Assembly (NCBI GenBank): GCA_958450365.1
Contig: CAUEEP010000901.1
Span: 62,001 to 126,000, forward strand
Direction: 5' to 3'
Length of the DNA stretch: 64,000 nucleotides
Origin: Mesorhabditis belari
Taxonomy: Eukaryota; Nematoda; Chromadorea; Rhabditida; Rhabditidae
Part shown: one piece after another, positions 35,701 to 45,489 of the stretch
Numbering within the stretch: position 1 is the stretch's first letter
How the letters are laid out: each line of letters opens with the position of its first letter
The notes under the pieces: model-generated
Seen by the model: only the letters and a program-made list of their open reading frames with translations
Told to the model about the DNA's origin: nothing
Databases searched by the model: none
Program-made: the position numbers and the translations under genes

Positions 35701-36897
35701 TTGTTGAACAATCGACGAGAAAACAAGAAAAACAGGTACAAGTTCTTGAAATGGGTTAAATCATAAAGAAATTTAGACACCTATGAGATTGAAATTTGCA
35801 ATTGATAAACGATTAGCGATTGCGTTTGCGTGGATTAGCTTTTCCTTTGTTCAAACCACTCTCTACTTTCGCTATTTTTACCTGTGAGTTGAAGTTGAAA
35901 ACTTTAAAGATGTTTAAAGATGTTTAAAGACGTTTAAAGCTGTTTAAAGCTGTTTAAAGATGTTTAAAGCTGTTTAAAGGTGTTTAAAGATGTTTAATGA
36001 TGTTTAAAGATGTTTAAAGATGAACTTTAAAGATGTTTAAAGATGTTTAAAGACGTTTAAAGCTGTTTAAAGCTGTTTAAAGATGTTTAAAGATGTTAGA
36101 ACTTTAAAGATTCATGATTCTAATATGCAAATTTCATATCTTTCCAGTGAATTTTTTAAAAAAGCAGTACAAGCTGAAACTTATAACCTTGAAAATCAAA
36201 TCTTTTAGTTTTAAAAGGGAGGTGATTGTCCAAATTAGAGTTAGTCCAAATCTTTTTTACCTAAAATCGCGAGTGTTTCAAAGCCAAATTTTCTGGGTCA
36301 AATCAGAAACCATTTCTGAGAACAGCTTACTGATAGAACTGGACCATTGACCAAAAATCCGTATATCTATTCTAGTTAGCTCTACCCAACCTGACTTATA
36401 GGCCCTAGAAAACGATTAGCTTTCTCAAGCACGAATTCGAACCAAAGCGAATGAAAGTAAATGAAAGCAGATGAAAGCAAAGCAAGGCAAGTCGAACACG
36501 GGCAACACGATAGTGTTTTTGGTTTTTGCCTAAACGCTCTAGATTTCTGCAAAAACAAATTTGAAATTCGACTCTCTAGTGCACTGAGCGACTTTACTGC
36601 TTAAAACATTAAAATAAAGATGCAAACGATGATCTAAGAGGATCGAACTCGCGTGCATAAGTCATTTGGGTTTATTTCAAATTAGCGCTTGTGAAATCTG
36701 AGCATTCCCTAGTTAGAAACCTACCAAAAAACCTACCAAATGAAATTTCCTATTCGAATCACTTCTGTTGTCAGTCTAAACAAAAGCCATTCATTTCCAG
36801 CCTACCGACCGACATCATTCCCTACACAAATGTTTTCGTCTACAGTTTGGAATACACAAAATGCACAATCTACGTCTTTATCGTCACAAAGAAATAG
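32720..36897 (+). CDS. Seven-transmembrane receptor, tandem family copy 2
   Basis: Exons 32720-32809, 33122-33236, 33285-33464, 34917-35044, 35512-35623, 35668-35735, 35777-35883, 36801-36897, all in phase, give 298 residues. Start MLVLLDYGEIVIRIF; end LEYTKCTIYVFIVTKK. Exons 2 and 3 are nearly identical to copy 1, whereas exons 4-8 are clearly diverged (PGYYITIRPEKQAIEAIVEL). This suggests recent gene conversion or duplication of the 5' part together with the F-box block. Introns contain a 0.47-kb tandem duplication (33893-34829), a tRNA 3' half and an RTE-like tail (35119-35345), and a 10-base repeat array (35900-36105). Confidence 0.85.
33893..34829. repeat. Tandem duplication inside a receptor intron
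   Basis: The block from GACCTGATGCACATCAATCA to the run TTTTGATTAAAAAATCTATC occurs twice (about 33893-34343 and 34344-34829), with an extra partial copy of TTAGAAATTCTGGATAAG near 34440. Confidence 0.85.
35119..35165 (-). repeat. tRNA 3' half
   Basis: On - it reads CTAAGCGAGAGGTCGCGGG then TTCGAATCCCGGCGCCGGCC, a good T arm and acceptor strand. The 5' half is missing and is replaced by retrotransposon tail at 35166. Anticodon identity cannot be given with confidence. Confidence 0.65.
35166..35345 (+). mobile_element. RTE-like retrotransposon 3' tail
   Basis: It matches 17560-17725 closely (GGATGGCTAGAGTGCAACCA, CAAGCAAGTCGAAGACTTCG, GTGGAAGCAGGTTGTGATCT) and ends AACACCTAAGTGCGAAGAC. The 5' end is truncated at the tRNA remnant. 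Confidence 0.82.
35900..36105. repeat. Ten-base repeat array (TGTTTAAAGA/C)
   Basis: About 18 units of GATGTTTAAA and variants (GCTGTTTAAA, GACGTTTAAA) fill the start of intron 7 of receptor copy 2, followed by an unrelated open frame without motifs. Confidence 0.9.
36618..36660 (-). repeat. tRNA-like 3' half
   Basis: On - it reads CGCGAGTTCGATCCTCTTAG, a B box and partial T arm. No A box precedes it at the right spacing, so it is not a functional tRNA. Confidence 0.4.
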
Positions 36898-36932
36898 GAA
36901 AATTTGTGCTGAAATTTTATTGTGACTGTGAA

Positions 36933-37152
36933 TACCGTATTCTCTCTAATAGTAGTGCACCCAGAGCGTCGCCTAAATTCCTCGAAATCTCGAGAACCGC
37001 TTATCAGAACCTATCGATGTGGGGTCGGAAAATGTAGCTGGTGATGAGATCTTGTGGGGGATTTGAGTGTTGAGCTTCTGGGAAAAAATTGGAAACCGTA
37101 AAATAGGCATCAACTCGGCTCGGCGCAGTGCAGTGGTAGAGAAAATGCGGTA
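36933..37152. mobile_element. Family B TIR element
   Basis: It starts TACCGTATTCTCTCTAATAG and ends near GAGAAAATGCGGTA, with a core containing CTCGAAATCTCGAGAACCGC and TTATCAGAACCTATCGATG. The right terminal repeat is diverged. Confidence 0.85.
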
Positions 37153-37279
37153 TCTTTTCTTTCCCCTACCTGATATTCAACGAGAGTCTCCGTGTAGTTA
37201 AAGATCGCTCCACCTAATAAAGAGTAGAGAACCAACTTACTATTTAGAAGAGCTAGGCTAATGTCCCATGTTTCATTGC

Positions 37280-37837
37280 AGTATTTTTCTTAATAGTACT
37301 GCACCCTAAGCTTCGTCTAAATTCCTCGAAATCTCGAGAACTGCTTATCAAAACCTATCGATGTGGGATTGGAATATGTAGCTGACGATGAGATCTTGTG
37401 GCGGATTTGAGTGTTGACTCTTTGTGAAAACTTTGAACAAAGTTGGAAAGCGTTTAGCATTTACCGATTGCTCACTGTTAAATCAACCAAAACTTTATTT
37501 TGAACACTTTCACATAACCGTTAACTGTTTTACTGATAATTTAGTGTAAGTTAAAAGAAAAACTAAATTATTATAGTCATTTGATAGCCCTGAATCTCCT
37601 CTTGAAAACGAGTACAAAATTACTGAGAACTTTCTACAAAATACCTAAGCTTTGCCTAAATTCCTCGAAATCTCGAGAACCGCTTATCAGAACCTATCGA
37701 TGTGGGGTCGGAAAATGTAGCTGGTGATGAGATCTTGTGGGGGATTTGAGTGTTGAGCTTCTGCAAAAGCTTCGAAACCATAAAATAGTCATCAACTCGG
37801 CTCGGCGCGGCGCACTACTATTAGAGAGAATACGGTA
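37280..37837. mobile_element. Family B composite element
   Basis: Two diverged family B half-copies flank an inner 220-base block (GCATTTACCGATTGCTCAC, AACCAAAACTTTATTTTGAA). The whole arrangement recurs at 41270-41695, so the composite has itself been duplicated. The right end is CACTACTATTAGAGAGAATA. Confidence 0.8.
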
Positions 37838-38055
37838 GTACATTTTTCTCCATAATCTCAAGAATCAAGTAATAAATAATTGTTTTTGAAAAGCACAAAG
37901 TTCCAAAATTTGTTGGCAACAATAATCAACGAAAAAACTTTACTTTACCATGAGAATTTGTCTTTTTTTTTCACAGGGAATTTAGGGTTACGGGCTTTAA
38001 AATCTTCTGTGAATTCATAAAATTTTCTCATTTTTTTTTTCTCAACTTTTTCAAC

Positions 38056-41000
38056 ATGTTGCAATTGTTGGATTACGGGGAATTGGCATTTCGGATTCCG
38101 CTATTCTTATTGATTATCTATATTTTAAAAAAATTGATGACATTTAAGGTAAAAAATCTTTGGAGTTTGAAGTCTTTGATTGTACTATTTAACTAAAAAA
38201 AATCCAATTTTTCGTTTAATTTCCGCTAATTACAAATGATCGTACTTTGTGCTGATAGAAACGCGCCTTCTTGGCACAACTCGAACAACAAATCGTTTAC
38301 ATTGTAGTGCTAATTCTCTTACTACAATTAGTGCAATAGAAAGTTTGCGTTTACCATTACGAGCACAAACAACCACAACTCAATTGTAAACATTTGATCG
38401 CTACTTGTCCTCTCAAAAAGATGTTTTCTAAAAAGTGAAAAAGCTACCGTAATCCAGCAACAAGTTTTAACTCAGAATTTCACCGGAAAAATTCCTTAAA
38501 ATAGCTTTTAAGCGTTTGGAGTAGCTTTTAAGCACAACTTTTAGAAAATATTGGGTTGATGTAAAAGTCCTTTCCGATTTTTTGGGAGAGTACCTTAAAT
38601 TTGTCGAATTTTGACGTTTTATAGCTCATCCTAAAGCTGAATTCAAGACGGATCGATTGGTAAAAACCGTTTTGAGATATCTCTTTCAACAAGATAAACA
38701 AGAAAAACGAAGGAAAATCGCGAAAAGCGGCGGAAAGGCTATTGATCTGAGGGTCGCTGGTTCGACTTCCACCGGTGACAATATTTTTCAAAAATTTTTT
38801 GCTAAGTTTCTGAAATTATTTTTGACGGGGTTATTTTTGACGCTGATCACAAAACACATGTTTTTAGCCTAGGTTTCTGCACGGAAAACTAACGAAGCGT
38901 GAAAACAGCCAACGTGGAAACCGCCCTTTACTAAAATAGCTGTAAAAGCTTTTAGAAAAGAGATATCTCAAAACGGTTTTTACCAATCGATCCGTCTTGA
39001 ATTCAGCTTTAGGATGAGCTATAAAACGTCAAAATTCGACAAATTTAAGGTACTCTCCCAAAAAATCGGAAAGGACTTTTTCATCAACCCAATAACTTTT
39101 AAAATTTACTTAAAATTACTGACTTTTACTTGTAAATTCAGGAACTCAACCCGATTCTTGTCGCAAATTTTATCCTTGTTTTCACTGACTTTTTCTACAT
39201 CATCACATCAACAATTCACGATAATACAGCGAAAATCTGGGAAATCGAAACTTTTGGTTTCATTGAGAAAATGTTTTCGAATCAAAAACAAAAAAAGTTT
39301 AGGTTCTATAGGTGTGTTCATTTTTTTGTACACGGCCAATATTCGATATTGGATGCAAATCTATCTTTTCTTTTTGATTTCCGTCATGCACTTGGTGGCT
39401 ATTTACGCGCCTGGACACTATCGATCGTTGAATTTGAGATGGACATTTGGATTGATGGCTATTCCGATGGCGTTCACGATTCGTGAGTACATTTGTTTTT
39501 GTTTGCTTCAACAAATTAGAACAAAACATACATACATATCGTAAATACTGGAATAGTACCCCAGCCCCATGATGACGGTGCGGAGTGTTGCGTAGTCTAG
39601 CTTTGAACGAGTTTTTCTCGACACTGGTTTATGCTACAGTGTGCGCTTAGGTATCAAAAAATAGCCCTGAATTTCAGCTATTTTTTGATACCAAAGACGC
39701 ATTTTTTGAAAGTACGGGTGCTTTGCAAAAAAGGAAATACTAAAAAACTGTTGCGACTACGCGACTGTACGAGCGCGGGGGGGCTCCGGGGGTGGGTTCC
39801 TCGGTTCCTTCTCTTGTAAGCCCGGTTCCTTATCTCTTTAATTCGGTTCCTTATCTCTCTAGTTTCAGTTCCATGTCTCTTTAAATTCGGTTCCTTATCT
39901 CTCTCGTTTCGGTTCCTTATCTCTCTAAATTCGCTTCCTTATCTTTCTAAATTCGGCTCCTTTTCTTATAGACTCGGTTCCTTATCTCTTTGATTCGGTG
40001 GGGTACTATTACAGTATTTACGGTATCTTAGTAAAAAGGTAAAGTCAAAAATGAGAAAGAAAGATTTCCGGAGAGTGGATTGAACCCTCGACCTTTTTTG
40101 TATTGCAGAAAGATGCTCTAACCACTAAGATATTTGGTATCTTGAGAAGAAAGAGGGAAAACAAAGGAAAGAGTAAAGAAGAAAGAGTCAAATATGCTGA
40201 ATAATCTCATTATTTGTCCCTTTCATTAGTACTTTACAAATTCGAACTCAATTTTCATTGTTCTCTAGTTTTGCCGAGGGTTTTCAATGCATCAAAAAGA
40301 TTGCGTTTACATTTGTGAGCACAAAGTACAGTCCTAGATTTGTCTCTGAGTATTTTCTACTGAAAACAAAAGCACACACTTGCTGATACACTTGTTCTCA
40401 TTAAAATAAGCTTTCTACGCCGCCAAAAAGATGTAGATTAGTCTTTTTATTATAAAGTTTGCTCACATTATCATTCAAAGCTGAATTTCAATCAATCATC
40501 AATCAATCATCAATCAATAATCAATCAATTTTCAGTAACGGATACAATCTACTACACAGTTTGCGCCTGTTTGTACTATCAAATTCCTGGCTATTATATA
40601 ATGGTTATCCCAGAAAGACAAGAAATTGAAGACAAATTTGAGATCTATGATGCTTGGTTGAAAGTAGGCAAAAGGAAATTAATGTTGTAATTGGAAAAAT
40701 TGGAAAACTTAGATCACAATGCTTTTATTGTTGATTGGCACAGATGCGGCGATTATTTTCAAGCTTTACAAGATGAACATTTTGGGAACGAAGAGGAAAA
40801 GATTTCCGGAAGCGATTGGGAGAACTGGTGGGATTCAGGGGAAACGATATGCCTAGATGGAGAAAACTCTCGCATTTTTCAACTTCTAGCTTTTCAATAC
40901 TTTATCTACAGGATAGAGCCAAGATTGAGAACTGTTTTCGAAGAGATTTTGAAGCTGATTCTAGTCTTTCATCAGTTATTACCAGTACAATCCTAGCCCT

Positions 41001-43024
41001 CATCTCTCAAACAAAAGAGAGATCAACTAAAATTCTATCTGTGCGTGAGAAAGTGAAATTAAAACCTCTTTATGCGTTTTTGTTTAGATTAACTATAAAT
41101 TCTAACTAGAACTGGAAACTTTCGGTGTGTATACCGTATTTTCTCTAATAGTAGAGCTTCTGCAAAAGCTTGAAAACAGTAAAATCGTCATCAACTCGGC
41201 TCGGCGGGAAAATACGGTAGTCGGTTTTTCGGCTTTAAGATAAGTTGTAAAATTTCCGATCCGAATTTCGGATTTGAGTGATGAGCCTTTGTGAAAACTT
41301 TGAACAAAGCTGGAAAGCGTTAGCATTACCGATTGCTCACTGTTAAATCAACCAAAACTTTATTTTGAACACTGTCACAAGCCGTTAACTATTTTACTGA
41401 TAATTCAGTGTAAGTTAAAAGAAAAACAAATATATAGTCATTTGATAGCCCTGAATCTCCTCTTGAAAACGAGTACAAAATTACTGAGAACTTCACAAAA
41501 TACCTAAGCTTTGCCAAATTCCTCGAAATCTCGAGAAACGCTTATCAAAACTATCGAGTGCGGTCGGAAAATGGCTGACAATGGACTAGTGGGGATTAAA
41601 GAGTGTTGAGCTTCTGTGAAGCTTGGGAGCTGTAAAAATAATCATCTAGCCGGCCGGGGGAGGGGAAAGGGCACTACAATTAGAGAAAATACAGAATACC
41701 GTATTCTCTCTAATAGTGTGCACCCTAAACAACCTAAATGCTCGAGATCTCGAGAAACGCTTATCAGAACGTATCGATGTGGGATCGGAAAATGGTGCGA
41801 TGAGATATTGTGGGGGATTTGAGTGTTGAGCTTCTGCAAAAGCTTGGAAACCATAAAATAGTCATCAACTCGGTTCCTTGGGTGCACTACTATTAGAGAA
41901 ATACGGTAATAGGCGTGCAACAGAAAAATGGCATATCTCCGTCAATTTCACTTCGATCTTTTTAGATTTTCATATCAATTGACGCACAATTTCATTTTCT
42001 GTCGATTCAAATCAAAAACAAAAAGAATTGAGTGAAATTGGTCATGATATGGCATTTTTCCGGTTAAAAATAAGACAGTTAGGTTAACTAAAGCTGCTCC
42101 AGCTTCGTAATGTTAGCTTTTTCGTTAACAGAAAAGATTTAGAAATTTTTTTGGAAAGAAAAAACTCCAAAAGACAATTTTATTTTTTGGTCTATTCCTA
42201 GGTTCTCAGAATAAGAAAGAGATTTTCAAATCCAAAAAAAAAAACTCATGCCCATTTCCAGGCCAAACAATCGCCACTCCATCAGCAATTTTCATCATCG
42301 AGCAGTCAACCGTTAATCGATCAACGCCGAAACAGGTAAAGATTCAAATCCAGCATAGATAGAGCAGCATAAATGAGCAATCTATGATCTCTATTTTTAG
42401 CCAAGAAATTTTCTTTAATTCAGTAGCTTAGCTCTGGCCTGGCTTTTTACAAAATTGCAGCAAAAAAAAGAAAAAAAGTTTCTAAACAAATTTTTCTGGA
42501 TTTACTCAGAAATTGTCTAAAGACTAAAAGACTAAAGACTCAAAGTTTTGATACTTTAAAAGACTTCTAAATTAAGCATTAGAGGCTAATTGTGAACAGA
42601 GTCAAGCAGAGAATCCATTTTGCAAGGAAAAGCTCGCATTAAAAATGATCTACTATTAGGTTGAAAAGAAAGTTGAAAAGAAAGTTGAAAAGAAAGTTGA
42701 AAAGAAAGTTTCAAATTCATTACTATCAATTGAATCTTCAGCCAACTAATCGATCAAAGATTTCAATCGATAAGCGCTTAGCGATCGCTTTCACGTGGAT
42801 CAGTTTCGCGTTTATTTTGATGACTCTCTACTTTCGATATTGGTATATGTAAGTTTTCTAATGTCTAGAATATCTAATTTATTTTGTTTTCTTTTTGTTT
42901 CTAATCTAAACCAATTTTTTTTGACAGTTTTCCCATCGAAATCCTTCAATACACGGGTTTTCTCGTCTACAACTTGGAAATAAGCAAATGCGTGATTTAT
43001 GTACTGATTGTGACAAAGAAATGA
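38056..43024 (+). CDS. Seven-transmembrane receptor, tandem family copy 3
   Basis: Exons 38056-38148, 39142-39256, 39303-39482, 40536-40663, 40713-40827, 42262-42335, 42742-42848, 42928-43024 splice in frame to 302 residues. Start MLQLLDYGELAFRIP; end LEISKCVIYVLIVTKK. Exons 2, 3, 4, 7 and 8 have exactly the same lengths as in copies 1 and 2 (115, 180, 128, 107, 97). It is diverged along its length, so it is an older duplicate. Conserved points are NPILVANFIL, STIHDN, IWEIETFG, IAIYAPGHYRS-like AIYAPGHYRSL, CLYYQIPGYY, KLYKMNILG, IDKRLAIAF and VTKK at the end. Introns carry a mariner-type element, a family A element with a minisatellite, and several family B elements. Part of exon 3 recurs at 57552-57600. 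Confidence 0.87.
38549..39094. mobile_element. TIR element, family E, carrying a tRNA-like piece
   Basis: Long inverted arms of about 150 bases, starting TATTGGGTTGATGTAAAAGT and continuing GGGAGAGTACCTTAAATTTG, with the complement at 38950-39094. The centre (38690-38790) includes GGTCGCTGGTTCGACTTCC, a tRNA T-arm-like stretch preceded by AAGCGGCGGAAAGG. The termini resemble mariner ends. It lies in intron 1 of receptor copy 3. Confidence 0.85.
39537..40025. mobile_element. Family A element interrupted by a minisatellite
   Basis: The left end is TATCGTAAATACTGGAATAG and the right end TACTATTACAGTATTTACGG. Between the core and the right terminal repeat lies an array (39796-39996) of about 20-22 bases per unit based on TTCGGTTCCTTATCTCTCTA. 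The same array occurs in the opposite orientation at 51890-52216. Confidence 0.88.
40061..40140 (-). repeat. tRNA-derived repeat
   Basis: On - it reads ATATCTTAGTGGTTAGAGCA, then TCTTTCTGCAATAC, then GAGGGTTCAATCC and CTCTCCGGAAATC. It is nearly the same as the copy at 57627-57704. The acceptor strands do not pair well. Confidence 0.7.
41132..41219. mobile_element. Family B deletion derivative
   Basis: Only 88 bases: left end TACCGTATTTTCTCTAATAG joined to the right part (AACAGTAAAATCGTCATCAA ... AATACGGTA), so most of the core is deleted. Confidence 0.8.
41270..41908. mobile_element. Family B composite plus adjoining copy
   Basis: 41270-41695 repeats the composite seen at 37280-37837. It is joined head to tail to another family B copy (41697-41908) through AAATACAGAATACCGTATTC. 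The same dimer junction occurs at 53430-53445. Confidence 0.8.
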
Positions 43025-43225
43025 ATTTATCTGACATAAAAAGTTTCCTTATAAATACTCTGAATACCACTTTTCGGCATATCGTGCAGCTTGATGGATG
43101 TACGAGTGAAGTTTCGCTTCGCAAGAGACTCGAGCGGCTGGCTTTTCGGATTCTGAAAGTTGAAAGAATTTGTAGATTTATGCTTTATGAAACTTGAAAA
43201 ATGATAATGAAATTCACTAGAAATT

Positions 43226-44536
43226 GACTTTATTTCTGCTTATAAGGACTTGCTTATGACTTTAAAACAAAAAAATACCGTAATTGATGCCTTACAAGCG
43301 GCCCTTTTAACTTGAGACCAAGTTCATCTTTTAGAGATCGAGATCGAGAATCTGTTTTTTTGTTTTTGCAAAACGTTTCACGAGAGATTTTGTTTAGAAA
43401 ATCATCTTGAATTTTGAGTTTCTTATAAGGCCGTCATACGATTCGCTAATTCAAAAAATGTTAGAACCTTTCAAAGTATCACAATCAGTAGAGATCAGTA
43501 AATGCACCAGGCATACAAAAACTACAAAATTAGATGTTCTGCAAAAAGTTCGAGATTCCCATGGTCGACTCGATCGGATGGACTTGGTCTCAAGTCAAAA
43601 GGACAGCTTCGTCAAAAAGCCAATGCCTTTCCCTTGTCAAACCCCAATCAGAATCAATATCCAATACCTGGCAATGGAGAGATGATCTTTTCAACAAAGA
43701 ATTCCATTCCGAGAAGACTGCCGAGTAGAACGACTTTCAAGGGAAACACGTGTTCGAAAGCCGTTTTCATCTGAAAATCACAACACTACATAAGATTATT
43801 GTAATATATTGAAATTCCATAGAGCTATAGACTATAGAGCAAATTCTCTATGAAACTTTTGCTAAAAGCTTGCAAATTTGCTAAACTTGCTAAGTTTAAT
43901 GATGTCAAAGCCGGGAAATTGCCGACAAAATTTAAATCGAACTTTAAGTGAAAAGAAAAGATTACGGTATTTGCCAGATAAGCATCGCTTTAATGTTTAT
44001 TTCTTCATTTTTCTAATAATCAAAAAAGATCAGTATCACGTACTTCCTCAAAATTTTCCCATGGTAATTTCAGAGCTCCTTTTGAATGCTCAATTAGTGT
44101 TTTGTAGTACAAATTCAACAAGCTTTCCAATCTGAAAATTGAATTTTCTTTTGAAATTGTGAGAATTTGTGAGGATTTGTGCTTTAAAAGATCGAAAATG
44201 AAGTAATATTATCAAAATACAATCTACAAAAAAACTCCAACAACTCTAAGAATCAACAACTCTAAGAATTAACAGCTCTAAGAATCAACAACTCTAATTT
44301 GAATTAGCGAATCGTATAAGAAACGTACGGCCTTATAAGAAACTCAAAATTCAAGATGATTTTCTAAACAAAATCTCTCGTGAAACGTTTTGCAAAAACA
44401 AAAAAACAGATTCTCGATCTCGATCTCTAAAAGATGAACTTGGTCTCAGGTTAAAAGGGCCGCTTGTAAGGCATCAATTACGGTATTTTTTTGTTTTAAA
44501 GGCATAAGCAAGTCCTTATAAGCAGAAATAAAGTCA
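43226..44536. mobile_element. Large TIR element with arms of about 230 bases
   Basis: 43226-43456 is the reverse complement of 44299-44536 with few differences (TACCGTAATTGATGCCTTAC, AAAACGTTTCACGAGAGATT, ATTCGCTAATTC). The 840-base interior has coding-like frames (for example SNPNQNQYPIPGNGEMIFST at about 43640-43700) but no transposase motif. It is either a non-autonomous element that picked up host DNA or an element of an unrecognised type. Confidence 0.8.
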
Positions 44537-44632
44537 ACAACAATCCAACAACTTTACTCCTTTTGAAAATCATCGGGGGAAAGTGCGGTGAGAGTGATAC
44601 GACACAGATCGATGAGGGGATTATTGAGGTGA
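44530..44632 (+). CDS. Possible orphan exon
   Basis: The frame LLKIIGGKCGESDTTQIDEG then IIE ends exactly at a consensus donor (GAG|GTGAGC at 44632). No acceptor or neighbour exon could be assigned, and no family was recognised. Confidence 0.2.
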
Positions 44633-44639
44633 GCTGTCT

Positions 44640-45470
44640 GAAAGTGAGAAATTATTATCCACCATTATAAAGCATTCAATCATATAAAGCACTTTTTCAT
44701 CACTTTATAGACAAGAATTTGGAGAATTTCTCGTGAAATTCCATAGAAAATACATAGGCTTCTGCCTTGGACATTAAAAGTTCAGAAGTTCAAAAGTTCA
44801 AAAGCGAACAGGAAAATATGTTATAGCCAAGTAGTACTTTATTTGCCTATGAACGTTTCGAGAATGTTAAGAACAGTTTTCTTTTGTGAAAACAGTTTTC
44901 CTTTCTTTTCTTTTCGCTCTAAAAGATGAAGGGACAACCATGATTTTGCAACCAGAGAGAAATGGAAAGCCTAGGGATGGGGGGCAAAAATGGAAAAGAC
45001 CCGGGTAAACGCTCGTTGGTTTCACTTTTGCCCCCAATTTTGCGTTTTGGGGGACGAAATGATACTATCAAATCGTTACCCACGTGGAGGGGCGGGGGCA
45101 GAACTGGAAAGGTACCGCAGACAACATTTTGACAAAGTCTACTCACTGGCCTTTCCTAATTTTTTTGTTATCATCGAGTAGGTGATCGGAGGGCCAAATG
45201 CAGGTGAGCTTGGCCATTTCTGGTGGTGGGGCTAATCTGGAATGATGGGGGCAGGACTGGAGTGGGGGCAAAAGCCGAAGATTCCGAAGATGAAGAATTA
45301 GGTGATGAAGGTGCTTTAAACATAAACGCTTCACGTATTTTGCTAAGTTGTATCTCAATGCAGAATGGATTCAATAAAACGGATTTTCAAGTCTTACTGC
45401 CTAGATATTATCCAAGAATGCTGTAAAACGAGAGGCTGAACAATTAACAACAAAGTGCGAATAAGCTAAA
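44640..45470. other. G-rich stretch without supported gene
   Basis: 44920-45300 is unusually rich in GGGGGCA and its complement. 45365-45430 (AATAAAACGGATTTTC, TACTGCCTAGATATTATCC) resembles 29545-29615, so part of it is a dispersed repeat. The short frames here show no motif. Confidence 0.5.
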
Positions 45471-45489
45471 AGATTTCCTTTCCGCTTAC

